Assembly: GCA_963922205.1 (NCBI GenBank)
Contig: CAWUHX010000147.1
Location: 744,001-808,000, forward strand
Length of the DNA stretch: 64,000 nucleotides
Reading direction: 5' to 3'
DNA from: Romanomermis culicivorax
Lineage: Eukaryota; Nematoda; Enoplea; Mermithida; Mermithidae
The notes beneath the pieces were generated by a model. It was not told the DNA's origin, made no database searches, and was given only the letters and a program-made list of their open reading frames with translations. Position numbers and translations under genes: made by a program. This document shows, one piece after another, positions 1 to 12,357 of the stretch; positions within the stretch are counted from its first letter, which is position 1, and each line of letters begins with the position of its first letter.

Positions 1-651
1 TTCTAGGGCAGGGGCAATTCCTTGATTGCTTCTATTTTCTTCCTGTCGGGTTCTATACCTCATGGAGAAACTTTGTATCCAAGGTATTCCACTTGAGTAC
101 GGGAAAACTTGCATTTATTCAACCCAAGTTTCATGCCCCCTTTTGTAAGATGATCTAGAACTTCCTTGAGACCTTCTAACATTTCTTCATGTGTTTTCCC
201 AGAAACCAATATATCATCAAGATATACTAGAGCCTTATTCCATTGAAGACCTGACAGTAATATGTCCTGCAGTCTTTGGAACGTAGCTGGGGCATCCCAC
301 AGCCCAAAGGGTAAATAAATGAACTCATATAATCCCAATCGTATGGTGAACATCATTTTCTCCCTATGCTCAGCAGCTATAGGTATAGTCCAATAGGCAT
401 TTGCCTGATCTAATGTTTTGAAGTAATGCATGCCATTCAATGTATCTAGGATGTCATCTATCCTAGGCTGTGGATAGACATCTTTCTTTGTTACTTCATT
501 TGGACCGCAAAAATTGATACATAATCTATGACTGCCATCCTTTTTCCCGACTAAGACCACATTTGTACACCATGGTGATGAACTTTTGCTAATGATTCCC
601 TCTGCTTCCAAAGTTTTCACTTCAATAGCTTTGACCTCTTTCTCCTTGGGG
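1..651 (-). pseudogene. Ty3/Gypsy reverse transcriptase fragment, cut by the window edge
   Basis: Reverse transcriptase core of a Ty3/Gypsy-type retrotransposon; the enzyme would copy element RNA into cDNA. An open stretch of 186 codons (620-60) shows the LVGKKDGSHRLCINF block, the PRIDDILDTLNG block, LPFGLWDAPATFQRL and the catalytic YLDDILV motif, so the active-site aspartates survive. At position 60 an in-frame TGA follows KVSP. Recognisable RT sequence (GIEPDRKKIEAIKELPLP) continues to a TAG near position 3, so this is a pseudogene that runs out of the window. There is no ATG context or protease directly upstream; coding similarity stops near 651 beside a short direct repeat (GGGGACGTCCTAAAAG / GGGGATGTCCTAAAA). 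Sequence differs clearly from the RT at 50-51 kb, so it is another Gypsy family. Confidence 0.88.
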
Positions 652-654
652 GAC

Positions 655-960
655 GTCCTAAAAGCATCTTAGGGGATGTCCTAAAAAATTCTGCAGAACC
701 CTATCATCCGTCTTACATGGAATCTTTTTAATCAATTTGGCATCGACCTTCAAGTATGATTTGAGGAAATTATAATTCGATAACTCCCTCAGTATGTAAT
801 CGTACTCAGCAGAGTTGCATGCATTCTCCATTACAGAAGACTTTGTTGAATCCATAACATGTTCATAATACCTTAAGTCCCCCATCCAATGGTCTCTGTC
901 CTACTTTGTCACACCAGTGTTGATTACCACTGGTTGGTAGCAGTCCATTCGAAGTTGAAA
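655..960 (-). pseudogene. Unidentified coding fragment shared with both tandem-duplication units
   Basis: I do not recognise the protein. Read on the minus strand it contains DRDHWMGDLRYYEHVMDSTK and then EYDYILRELSNYNFLKSY, closely matching plus-strand sequence at about 10440-10815 and 23600-23978. The copy here keeps a Trp codon where both other copies have a stop before MADL, and it lacks the extra 14 or so codons that the others carry between SALE and KYDY. It may therefore be the best preserved of the three in this part. A TAG lies just upstream of DRDH. It abuts the RT fragment in the same orientation, so it may be part of the same dead retroelement or of a gene into which that element jumped. 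Confidence 0.5.
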
Positions 961-3102
961 CGATTGCAGCTGCTTCGACCAGTCCTATCGAGGAGTCTTA
1001 TTCATGGCAAGACCTGCCGTGATATACCATAGGACATCTACTGTATCGGTTAATTTAAAAAATGAAACCCCTTGCAACATTTCTGTATGCAGTCCATTAA
1101 TAACCGCACCGAATTGGGAAAAAGATTTAGCGTGGAGAAAAATAAATTATTTACATAGGTTAGGTGTCAAAGTCATAAGTAAGCAGGCCCGGTTAACAGG
1201 CAAATGCTACACCAATTTTTCAGGAACCTCACATTTGCACCACCTCTCCCTTCTCGACTTCAGCCACCATCAATTTACCACTTACCCTAGCAATAACTTC
1301 AGGCCTCAGTACCAAAATTAAATAATGAATACATAACCAATTAATGTTTTAATTAATCAAGGAATGAATTTAGTAAACCAGGGGCTTTAATAAATACCAA
1401 AAACAAGTGCTTCAAAACTGGATCCGAGGTAAAAAACCATTAGATCTTGGCTTTTCAGGGCCATAAATCTATTAGGTTTTATCTTTTCACCTATCCTAAC
1501 CTTTTTAGAAACTTTTCTCCGAACTCGTTTTCCCCTTTGTTTGCCCATTCAGAAAATTGAGCGTGAAGAAATCATTCCTAAGACACCTAAATGGGCAAAT
1601 TGGTCCCACTTACCAAGAACTAATTAAATAAGAACTTACTGTCAGTCAAAAAATATTGGTCATTTTGGCAGCCTTGTGGTTGTCTGGCCTTCACATGATC
1701 CATGCATGCAATAATTTTTCCCAAATGGCACGACACCTAATTTTGACATTTTGAAAATACAATTAAATTTTTGAAAGTTTTTCGCATTGTATTTTTTAAA
1801 GCAAAGAAAATGTTAAAGAACATTTATCATTACTTTAATATAAATACAATATATGAAATCACCAAAAAAAATTTTTTGGGTTCTTGAGCTGGAGGAAGAA
1901 CTTGTTCTGAAAAAAATGTTCAACAGAGCATAAGGAAAACACGACTTTTGAAAATGAGAATGAAAATTGGTTGTAAACCTCCCCAAAATGTAAACAAAAA
2001 ATTTTAGTTTCAGGTGTACAAATTAACAATGATATTCTTAAAATTTGACCCATCGCTACACAAATTTAAAAAAGGTATTAAATGAATATGAATCAGTTAA
2101 ATAACACAAAAAATAAAAACTTTATTCACAAAAAACTACATGTATACTGCATTTTCTGCTGAAAAATTTTTAGACACAGAAATAATGACGGGATGATCTT
2201 TGGTCTCCATGAGATTTCCAGCTACAGTAACTGGAGTATCCCAGAAGACCTGCCCCTTTTCGTGTCGAGACCATCTGGTACTTTTGCATCAAAAGTGGTT
2301 CAGCCTACTTGCGGATATGACCTGCTTTTTAAGGGTTTTATTCCAATGAGCTATTGTGAGCGCATTCTCCTTCAATCTTTTATCTAATTTCATCCGCATG
2401 TGGATTCCACTGATTAGTGATACCCAGAACTTCCCCTCTGAATTCTGCAATGATACCAGGTATTTGTATGAAAGCTGTAGCACCCAAATTCCCATCAAAA
2501 TGGAGAAATTGCCATACAACATCAAGATATCATTGTGCATGATGACAAATTTCTGTCCACATGATACAGAAATTAGAAATTTGATTTATGTGTATTTCCA
2601 CTTCCAAGTAGTTTAGTTTAGCATTCACAGGGTCAGAAATAGAAGAGAAATGACATAACAAGAAGTTTTTGCTGTTTTGTGACCAAAAGTGTGCAAAGTA
2701 TTCAATGATCTGTATTGTATACATCATGCAATTCTGAACAGTTAGGGCGAGGAGTTGTAATCCTGTAAGCAATTTGTAATTTTGTGATTATGTGGAAAGT
2801 GTTGATGTTATCGGCTAAGTAATTTTGTTTTAATATGTATGGACATGTATTAAACACATTTTCAGCATGCCATAATATGGTACAACCAGGGCTGTTGCAT
2901 TGACCAAACATAGCTTAGCAGCCATTGAATGAACTGTTCATTCAACAAAGAATTTTGTGATTGCAGAAGTCAGTGCGGAACCACCTGTAATTGATTCTTA
3001 ATGTACTATTTGTGGACCATAGAGTTATGTTGTGGAAAGTTTTGCATTCATGAGAAGTAATGAGTTCTGTTTTTACTCCATCCATAGCTATATTCAGCAC
3101 AT
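961..3102. other. AT-rich sequence without a supported gene
   Basis: I see no convincing gene. A 105-codon plus-strand frame at 1004-1321 has no recognisable motif. On the minus strand between about 2770 and 2290, frames broken by several stops read like an old coding remnant, but I cannot assign it. The rest is AT-rich with A and T runs. Confidence 0.5.
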
Positions 3103-3200
3103 ATGGAGTTCAGGTGGTATGGAATTTTTTTTCAAAATTTTTCCAAATTTGCATATATTCGACTAAAATGATGACGCTGATTACGAATATGCCAGTAGTT
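3103..3200 (+). repeat. Left terminal inverted repeat of the Merlin-type element
   Basis: Pairs with 4319-4411 in inverted orientation over about 90 bases with scattered mismatches. Its inner segment (about 3160-3204, ...GACGCTGATTACGAATATGCCAGTAG) recurs as a direct, diverged copy at about 3290-3334 (AAGCTGATTATGAATATGCC), a subterminal repeat. Confidence 0.8.
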
Positions 3201-3565
3201 TTCCATAAAACCGAATATTTTAACTGCAAACAGGGTGTCCTATGACAAAATTTTGTTACCCAAAATTTGCATATTTGTGATTATGATATGGGTAAATCGA
3301 TGAAGCTGATTATGAATATGCCAGTAGTATTGCATGCAATCAAACACATTGACCAAAAAACTTATTACGAATTATGGAAAAATCAATTTTTTTTCTCTCA
3401 AAATTTGGTGAATCAAATACAGATATTGGTTACAAATATGTGAGGTTTTCAAGGAAAAAGATGTAAAAATGATGAAACCCAAATGTAGCCATACATATAT
3501 TGTAATATACTACTGATAAACATCTTTAACAAAAAGTGACTACAGTAAAACAACATATAAAATGC

Positions 3566-4290
3566 TTAAATCGCGGCTTCTGGGTAAACCAAGCGAATAT
3601 GTTCAAGATGATGAAACGGATTATTCCAAAAACGTTGGCGCCAAAGAAACTCGGCCAAGTAATTTCTCAGCATTGCAAGAAGCGTACCGAAATGACTGAC
3701 TCAACATGGTTTGTAGTCGCATGCATGATTGGGTCAACAAAATTTATAGAATGGTTGACGGTTAAATGCTTGTAACCCATGTTTTTTAGGGTGTTATAAG
3801 CCCCCCACATGTCAGAAATAACAGTGGTTCCAGGCAAAATAAACTGCTGAATAATTGGCAATAACATTTGAGCATTTCTTTGGTCAACAGGAACCATGAA
3901 ACTTTGTTTTGTTTCTAGGTCATAACCCCCAAATACCCACTGTTCACCTACCAAATGACCTCGGTTATATTTTTGGCCTACAAAGCAGCTGTCATCAATT
4001 TCAACAGTATGACCAACTCCACCTAAATGAATGGGATTTAACACAAAGTATTCGTGGCAAATATCTCTACAGAATTGTTTCCAATCTATGACTGTTTTAT
4101 CACTTAACTGCAGCTCACGCATAAAAAACGTTTGTTTGTCAATTTCATAAGCCCATAAATAGGATAAAATCAGAATATCCATTATTGATAAATAACTGCC
4201 ACTGAAAAATTAATCTCTTCGAATTGAGCACGTTTTTCTGCAATCATGGCCAATGGAACATCACCAAATGACACCATCGATCCCTGGTTT
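3566..4290 (-). pseudogene. Merlin/IS1016-type DDE transposase, copy A (frameshifted)
   Basis: Cut-and-paste transposase. The intact stretch of 171 codons (4182-3667) shows the family blocks: LSYLWAYE near the N-terminus, VEIDDSCFVGQKYNRGH with the first catalytic Asp, VISDMWGAYNTL with the second, and THHVE-type NHVES carrying the last acidic residue. Right after HVESV the frame is lost by a small deletion. The expected C-terminus resumes in another frame as LRNYLAEFLWRQRFWNNPFHH and ends at a TAA at 3566. Upstream of 4182 the N-terminal region reads on through two in-frame stops (a TGA after GVIW and a TAA after RRD). The gene is therefore dead, with two stops and a frameshift. Confidence 0.85.
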
Positions 4291-4318
4291 ATTTTCTAAC
4301 TGCATTTCATTAAACTAC

Positions 4319-4411
4319 TGGCATATTCGTAATCAGCGTCATAATTTTAGTTGGAAATATTGAAGTTTGGAAAAATTTTGAAAAAAAAATTCCGCACCAC
4401 CTAAACTTCAT
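4319..4411 (-). repeat. Right terminal inverted repeat of the Merlin-type element
   Basis: Reverse complement matches 3103-3200. The outer end reads AATGAAGTTTAGGTGG against ATGGAGTTCAGGTGG on the left. An identical copy is at about 15066-15158 in the second tandem unit. Confidence 0.8.
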
Positions 4412-4865
4412 TACTGCCCTATATTCTTGTCCTTGGGTAGGTACAAATAATTCTAGTTCTTTTTATACATTTATACCCAAAAGAACTTTGTGGTATTGAC
4501 CTAGGAACATACATTGTGACATTTATAAGAAGTGGAAGATTAATAGATTTATGAGGTGGAACACTTTTTATTTTTGTTGGGATGCTAATAGCTATACTGC
4601 TTTTGAAAGCTGTATGCTTTGTATATTCTGAAACATAGAGTACCACAAGCTTGATATTCAATACTTCAAGAAGCTGGTAGAAGGCATTAAAATACTGAAG
4701 CTATAAACACAAACAAAGGTATCTCTATGCTGGTGTGTTCTACGAAATTGATTTGAAATTCATCAGTTGTTTTGGGTTGTATTTGGATGATTCTGAAATG
4801 ATGATTAACAGCAATTGGTAAGGTAGAAATGCAGTAATAAAGGGAATAGAAAAAAAAGAAACAAT
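4412..4865. other. Spacer between Merlin element and gag-like pseudogene (unit A)
   Basis: No supported gene. An 80-codon minus frame (4661-4419) is identical in both tandem units, but the whole DNA here is identical, so this says nothing about selection. The same sequence lies at 15159-15612. Confidence 0.5.
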
Positions 4866-5990
4866 CATAAGATCATATTATACTCTACTGTCTGGCTCAT
4901 AAATGCAGAGGGCCATTCAATGTACATTTTAGAAATTTGTGAGCTGGGGTGGTCACATTCAACAGTTTTACACCCAATAGGCCCACAATAGTGGCATGGA
5001 TTCATGCAAATTTCACCAGTCTGCACACTTTTGCCACATAATCCACACATAATTGAAGGAGGGCCATCCATGAGTTGGGTTGTCATGAACTACATTCACA
5101 GCATGAGTGCAGAGAGATCATGGCAAGTTTTTGACTTCTTGTAGTGCCTTTGCAACACTGTTGCTTGCCATGTCTGAAATAGCATTCATGGGCCTTGCAA
5201 CTTGAAAGTTATCATGCAACAATTGTGATTGAGTGCCTCATCTAAATTAGTGAATTCACAAAAGTTTAATTCTTCTTTGATTTCAGGTAATAGATTTCTT
5301 AAAAATATAGATTTCAGAATATAGGCTATGCAAGACTACTTAGCTTCCTCAGGTTATCATGAAATTTTGCGACTGATTCAAATTGTCATTGTTTATGGTT
5401 ATGAATAAGTTGCTGATGTTTGTCGGTTTCACAATTTTCAAGTAAAACAGTTTTCATTTGAGCAATGTAGTCATTGAAAGTGGTGGGTGGATTTAGTTGC
5501 CAATTGAGATTACAAAATGATGCTGGAGCAGTACCCATAAGATGAGATTTAAGAAGACCATTTTTATACATATCGTCAGCATTTCATTCCTTGTAATGTA
5601 AAGTATTGAGCTAATTTTTCTGGCCATTCTGCTATTGACCCACCTAGCAAACCAGAAAACATAGGTGGAGTTTTCAGAGCAAAAAGAGAATTCAAATGAA
5701 GCAGTGATTCTAGTGTCATCCTGACTCTGAGCAATAGCTTGTTGAGTGTCCTTAATTTTCAAATTGAGTTCTTGCAAGCAATTTGTCAAAGGTATAGCTA
5801 TATCCTGAAATGCATTTTGTATTAAAGTTTCTGGTTCTTTGTGGGACATCCTAGTTTTAGAATCAGTGATATTTGCTTTAAGCTTACCAAGTTCCATTGC
5901 TTGCTGGAAAGGCTCACTCTCTGTTTATCTGAGAGGTTCTATTGGAGAATTTGCTTGAGGTGAGACAAGACTAGGGTCATAGTTTTCGGA
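4866..5990 (-). pseudogene. Retrotransposon gag-like pseudogene, unit A
   Basis: Looks like a decayed retroelement Gag (capsid and nucleocapsid) on the minus strand. The order of readable pieces is an acidic N-terminal part (SSGSENYDPSLVSPQANSP), a helical part (FQDIAIPLTNCLQELNLKI), a capsid-like block (GGSIAEWPEKLAQYFTL, then MYKNGLLKSHLMGTAPASF), and a Cys-rich end (CGLCGKSVQTGEICMNPC) that resembles a zinc-binding nucleocapsid. The pieces sit in different frames with stops between them, so there is no product. The GG.IAEW...L and LKSHLMG.A patterns fit retrotransposon gag capsids. I cannot say which superfamily. No matching pol is adjacent. Confidence 0.55.
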
Positions 5991-8911
5991 GCCAGAAGAA
6001 TCCACAGTACTGATCAGAGAGTTATAGGTGCAGAAAAAGAAGAGATAAAATATTTATAATTATCAGGCATTTATTACAAAACTCCAAAGCCTTGAGAGTA
6101 CAATACCAAAAGTAATGAAGGGCCCAGCAGTATAGTAAACTGTAAGCAATATCTAGCCGAAACAAAAAGAGTGGACCTTACTTCAGATCCAGGATGCTTA
6201 AAAAATGCAATTTTGATGAAGTAGTGCAGGAAGGAACTGAATAATAGGGCCAAATAAAGCGAAAATTGGAAAATGGAATAACAGTCCTGGCAGCCTAATC
6301 ACTTGTTAGGCTTCAGGGGGATCTGTAGTACTGTTGTAGGAAAGTAACAAAAGATATGCCATGTCCAAAAACAAAGAAATGAAAATTTAGGATAATGTCT
6401 CCCATGGAAGTTTTCAGTACCAAATATTTGTAGGATTAAAATGGGAGGTGTCAGAGCATTTTCGATTGGCTAGTTATGTTGACCCCCCTGGTATTACTGC
6501 AATTGTATAGCTGTCCTACTGTAGGTAAGATTTTTGTTATTGCTCTGTGAAGCTTTGATAAATTATGCAATAGCAGTTGTTTCTTGAATTGGAAGAAATC
6601 AGATTGACTGTACTTCTTGTTATGCACATTTTGTCATTATAGTGGAATTGGCCTAATGGGCTAGAGCAAAACTTGTCCTGGAATCTATAAAGTCCACAGT
6701 TTATAGGTGTACTTCTGTGTTGAGAAATGAGGAATGATCACAAAAGTTATTCCAGAATGAATAGCTTTTAGAAAGCAGAAATTCTTAATACATAAAGAGT
6801 AATCAATCATGAAAGCTTTGATTGAGTGTCGTCAAGTATTAGGAATTTTTCAAGCTATAATTCCGATGTTGTCAAAAGAAGTAAAAGTACGGTAAAAATT
6901 AAAATGAGCAAAATAAAGTAGAATTAAATAAGACACTAAAAATGAGATTAAAATGGAAATATAGTGATCATTGAATTCCTCCCTTGACACCAAACATTAA
7001 TGACATTTCTCCTTCTGCTTTTTTTCTGTGATAAATTGTACAGAATAATGTTGTCTTGTGCAAGGAAAGTATGTTATGGGATTTAACAAAATTTTATTAA
7101 ATGAAGTTCTAAGAGTACACTTATAGAGAGCTGTTTGCTTAAACAGTCCTGGGCTTGTATAAGGATGATATCTCCGATGCTGAATTTATCAGAGAGCTCA
7201 TGCCTGACAGATGCATGAAAGGTTCTTTCATCCTGTAATAGAGTTAGAAAAGAAATATTTTGATTATTTTCTGTGTCTTAATACAACATGAAGAAGAAGA
7301 ACAACAACAACAAAATAACCGGGAATAGGGTAGTGGGTAAGATGAGATTGAGTGGGTAAGATGAGATTGGTTGTTGATGAGTGGCATGGAGATGAACAGA
7401 TAAGTGATGGTCTGTCAACTACTCAGTAAATTCAACATAATTCCTAAATCCAGTAAAGTTTTCCAATCAATAAGGATGAGAAGATTTACAAAATCTGATC
7501 GAGAGCAAATCACCTAATTAAAATTCAATTTAGTAAGAATAACCTTCACCTATTTGACTAGACTCAGCAAACATGACTATGAGGACATCACCCACTTTTC
7601 AAAATATAATTTTGAAGATGTGAAAAACAAATCTATACTACTGTGCAAGAATGTCTTGTTGCAGTTCCGAAATGTTTATCATGAATAATGCTATCATTTA
7701 TTTACTTTCTACATCGATAATGATGAGGAAAATCAAACTCTACATCAATAAAATATATTACAATATGCCCTTTTTAAATGAAACAAAACTTGTTACATAC
7801 CTTAATCTTCTTTCATACAAACCTTTCTTTCTCTTCTTTGTGTCATTCATATGCACTCAAAAATTAAAAATATATTCAAAATATGAAATTTCAAATCTTA
7901 AAGGTTCAATAACCAGTGAGATTGAGATGGAATGCTGCCCAACATTGCCATTCTGTTCATGGAAGCCCATTCAGTTTGACACCCCTAATAGTTTTACACT
8001 AATCACTGATCTAAATTTTCTGCTCCAAGTTTGTGCAAGGGTTAGAGGGAAACTATGCAGTGCTTGAAAATGATTATGAATGATATCTGGCTGCACAATG
8101 AAAAGTCATAAAATTTGACTCTATTCCATATGCATAAGTCCTGAAACATCAAGATTTTAGTTTTAAAACATGCTGTTAGACAGAAAAAGTTCCTGAAATT
8201 ACCATAAATGAACAACATTATTTTTTCATACAACTATGCAAATCTCATATTTTCGATAATGGGAACATGTTACTTCAACATCAACAATTTCATTTCCACC
8301 TTGAAAAGTACCTGATATAAATGACATTTTCATCACTCCTTTGGCATTGCAATTGATTTTTACTTCTCGACCTGCCTCTGAACTATATCATAACTATCAA
8401 AAATGGAGAATTTGGGTTGAAATTACCAAATATTCAGGGTAGCAATAAGCGACAATGCATGTCATAATTCAAAGCTGAAGTTTATATCTAAAATACAGCA
8501 AAAAAATTTCCCAATGAATCAATAACTTAAGGACACAAAGTTTAAAGTGGATGGTAACATTCAAAATGGAATAAAAACACTTTTTCTTATTTTGAGATTA
8601 TAGTCATTGAATGTTATACATTTGAGCATAAATGAAAATTGGGTATTTAGGTTATTTTTATCCAAAGAAGATACATCGAGACATCATAGAATTCTTATTT
8701 TTCTGATTTATTTCAAATTTATTCTCATCAGAAACAATACTAATACTAAACTCTTCTACATATTTGTACAAACAAAGCTGTTAATGCTATTGGAATTTAG
8801 ATTTATTGACATCAGGTGTTTTTTCCTACAGGGAATCCAAAATATTCAAAATCGAATTTTCAACTTTTTAATTCAAATGTTCCTTAATAATTTGCCATTG
8901 ATTGTAAAGTC
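5991..8911. other. Unit A spacer, no supported gene
   Basis: AT-rich sequence matching 16746-18629, 19302-19477 and 21253-22072 of unit B. The 138-codon frame at 7651-8067 is hydrophobic and Phe-rich, but in unit B it is split by the tRNA-like insert, and I see no family motif. The base string TTTCAAAT|CTTAAAGG at 7891-7904 is the empty site of that insert. Confidence 0.5.
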
Positions 8912-11725
8912 ATGGAAGCTTCCAATAACATTTACAACATCAGGGTATCTGTGCAAATGCATAGCATAGACAGCAACTTTTCAGATCTGTCATTATATAT
9001 TTATTCAACTCTCAACAAGCAGCAGAAATCGAATGACCTTGATTTCATTATAACAATATTGGGAAAGAATCCCTCGGTTATAAAAAAACTAGCACATGCT
9101 GTCTCTCTACTCCTTGATAAACATAATCATAGAGGTGTAGTTGTTCATTTTCTTGCTTCTTCACTTGACAATCTAGCATGGAATAATGTGCTGGTTTATA
9201 TAAGAAATTTAGAAAATCATCAACAAGTAGCATTATCACTGATTGCACATTGAATGGAATGAAACTGTTTAGGCCAACTATGATTCCCCCAAAATGATGA
9301 AATATATAATGCAATACCAATAGAAGGTGCATCAGCTATGATGGGAGCTATTTCAATATTCAAAGATGATTAGAAACATCAGTCTGTACATGGTACAGTA
9401 AACCAACTTATTTGACCATAAAAAAAAATTGTCAAACTAATTCATATGTAAGCGAATTTCAATGAATGTTATATTTTGTATAAGTTAGCCCATGACACTT
9501 TTGCAGGTTACTCTATGTCCAGAATTCAAACACCTTGTCTCAGATATAGTTCAGGCCTGTATTTTGCGCAGAACAGCTAAAACCTTAAGCCTGGCTCATA
9601 CTTTCACTCGGTTTTTATCTAGAGAAAACAAAAAAAGCTAGGGACTTGGGTGAATTTGTAGATTTGAAATATTTGAGCATGTAGAAAATATAAAGCAGCT
9701 GCCAAATTCCTCCATATTGCTGTACAGGCCATGAATGCAGTCAATAATAGAGTATTTCAATGAGTATTGAAAGAGTCCTCCAACAAATTTTTGAGTGTGC
9801 ACATATTGTTATTTCACTGGCAATGGCGAGAAAAGGCTTCCAAGATTAAAGACAACAAAATTGTGTATGCCAGCTTGGATGCCTATTACTCAATTGCTGT
9901 GTTTCTGGGGTTCCTTCACTATGGGTTCTGTGGAAAATTGATTGGGGTTATGGCAACATACCCACATGATATCATGTCACTGGTTCAAGTGAAAACCTTG
10001 GCTTTCTGCCTTTATATGGTCTATTCTCAAGACCTAATGGGAATCAATGATCAAAACTTCCTAGAAGAGAAAGATATTGTAAAAAGGCAGTTATCCAAGG
10101 TATACCACATGACAGGTGAAGAGTGATGGCAAGGTGGGCTACACAATTTCAAGCTAATTTGCAGGCGTTTTTGTGTCCTGTGGATATTGAATATCCCGCT
10201 AAAACTATGAACCACACTTTACTGTGTGGGGTTTATCCCAAGGTGCTAACAGCTGGCTGAAGCAAAAAGGAAATAAATCAGTTGGAGGATTTAAGTGATC
10301 CAGATGACATGGACAGAATGGATCAACAAGTCAATAGGACCAATGATGTGAACAACAGATTCCACACAGGAATGCTGCAAGGGGTTTCACCCTTTAAATT
10401 AACAGATCCAGTAGATGTCATATGGTATATCACAGCAGGTCTTGACATGAACAAAACTCTTCGAGAGGTCTATCAAACAGTTACAATCATTTCAACTTGG
10501 AAGGTAATTGAGACTGGCATCGCTAAGTATGATAGAGACCATTAAATGGCAGACCTGAGGAATTATGTGCATGTTATGGATTCAACATAGTTTTCTGCAT
10601 TGGAGATTCTATGCTACTTGATTCCTCTACCATTCTTTGTTTTCTGGTCTGATAGTCCTGCCAAGTATGATTACATACTGAGGGAATTATTGAATTATAA
10701 TTTCCTCAAATCCTACTCAAAGGAGGATGCAGAATTGAAAAAGAAAATAGCATGGAAGACTGATCACAGGGTTGTCAACTTGTTAAGCTATACCTGTCTT
10801 TTCATTTGCAGTTAGAGAGGAAGAAGAAGAAGCATGGGACTTATTCAGCTTATTAAGAACCTGGTGAGGCGTAATTGCAAATTTACTCACCAATTTTATT
10901 TTATAATATTTTCTATGTAACAAAAGTTGCTAGTGTAGATAATAAAGATACTAATATTAGTGGTACAAATGCTCCACCACTCTGAACAATTTTTGTACAT
11001 TTATTATGTAAATCCTTTTTATTGTTTTTTCATGTCTTGTGGCTGAAGCTCTAAGCAATAATTTATGTTAAGCCAATTTCTTTTTTAACTTAGAATCAAT
11101 AGGAATAATACTGTTAAATATGTTTGAACAGATTTCACATTTACAACAGATCAGTTCAGGGGAAGAAAGTTGAAGAAAAAAACAGAGTGTGTACAAGGAA
11201 AAAATTGAACCCTAGGATGATGAAGAATTCTGCGCTAAAGTGTGCTAGGTGTAGTGAGTGCTAGGCTTTAATGACATTCCCAGTATTCAGCACAAAACTG
11301 GCGACCCTATGTGGATTTTATTTTTATCAAATATCTACCAAAATATGGTTACATCAGAGGAGTTCAAAAGAAGAATGGATTTATTTGAAACATATGGGCC
11401 ACCTGGAAAGTCACTGTTATATGACATCAAATTAGATATTTATTTTCCCAAACTGTTGGTCTAAGCACCACCCTATGCCATGAAAGACCACAAGATATGA
11501 ATGAATGCTATCTGAGGCTTGAATTCAATTGTTGTTCATGTTGGTGCACCACATTCTCATATCGATTTGCAAACCATCTTGCAAAATGATATACCAAAAA
11601 TTCTCTGCCAAAACCACAGAATAGAGGTTGATTTAATATGCAAACAAAATTGGATCACAAGAGGTGATACCGAAGATGAACTGGTTGAATGTAGGAAGTT
11701 CCCTACCCCCAGCAGAATTTTGTGA
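8912..11725 (+). pseudogene. DEDDy exonuclease-related gene remnant, unit A
   Basis: A broken plus-strand gene. The recognisable part is at 9767-10126: KIVYASLDAYYSI carries the Tyr and Asp of exonuclease motif III (Y codon 9866-9868, D codon 9878-9880), followed by FLGFLHYGF and ATYPHDIM. Hand alignment without gaps to the exonuclease ORF at 45.1-47.6 kb gives 19 identities over 60 residues from this motif, so the two are homologous. I could not place motifs I and II with confidence. In-frame stops (for example TGA near 9761) and frame changes break it. Later pieces are LEDLSDPDDMDRMDQQVN, KYDYILRELLNYNFLKSY, and 11258-11725 with SEEFKRRMDLFETYGPP. Some breaks may be old introns, since TTTGCAG precedes one resumption near 10812. 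Unit A lacks about 1.7 kb present in unit B just after DELVE. Confidence 0.62.
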
Positions 11726-12357
11726 AACTTAAAAGTTTAGCATCCAGGGCATTAAATTCATGCCAAAAGTGGTAAAAATTGGAAAATTTTCTGGCCCTTC
11801 ATGCCATACTTATTCCAATATTATTTACTATTTCCTTTCAGACCAAAAATCATGTGTACATAATCACATAAGATAATTTTTCTGGAAATAAAGTCATCAC
11901 TTTTGTTCGAAATTTAAAAAATGTTTTCAGACCTGAAAAGTATTGACATCAAAAGATGCAGCACATCAAAAAACGTGGCTATCAGAACATTTTTTTGCTC
12001 ACCACCCTCCTCTATCCCCCATGCAAAGAAGTCCATGGACCCTACCCCTGGAAAATTCTTGCCATGTATGTCTGTTGTCAACCCATATATATGCTGAAAT
12101 GTAGATTCATCAACCTCTGTCTCTTTTTACCATAGAGCAATATAAACATTATTTAATCATAAAACTTGCTTTCGTCCTCCATTAGCATTTGCTTGAGCTC
12201 TAAACGCATCAATAACATCTGCTGCCACATCGTGAAACATCTAACGACTGATTTGTGCTCCATTTTAAGCATTCTGGATGCATTCTTGGTGCGGCATGTA
12301 AACTGCATCAATCAAATCTAAAAATGCATAAATATAAATTTATTAATAAAACATGGA
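11726..12357. other. Unit A, no supported gene
   Basis: AT-rich sequence matching about 26560-27196 of unit B. The short plus frame around 11921 (MFSDLKSIDIKRC...) is open longer in unit B (26760-26975), but I recognise nothing in it. Confidence 0.45.

Larger units (their letters stand above)
3103..4411 (-). mobile_element. Merlin-type (IS1016-like) DNA transposon, dead copy
   Basis: A DNA transposon about 1.3 kb long bounded by long imperfect terminal inverted repeats: 3103-3200 matches the reverse complement of 4319-4411, including AGGTGGT(A/G)(T/C)GGAATTTTTTTT and GACGCTGATTACGAATATGC. Between them, on the minus strand, is a transposase of the IS1595/ISXO2-like DDE family, the type found in Merlin elements. 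I could not find a clean 8-9 base target duplication next to the repeats, so the exact termini are uncertain by a few bases. The right part of this element (from about 3602) is copied into the second tandem unit, so the duplication breakpoint lies inside the transposon. Confidence 0.82.

Noticed and set aside
3909..4091. 60-codon plus-strand frame, also at 14656-14838
   Set aside because: Antisense shadow of the Merlin-type transposase.
7651..8067. 138-codon Phe-rich frame as a membrane protein gene
   Set aside because: AT-rich sequence gives such frames easily; no start context or homology, and unit B breaks it.
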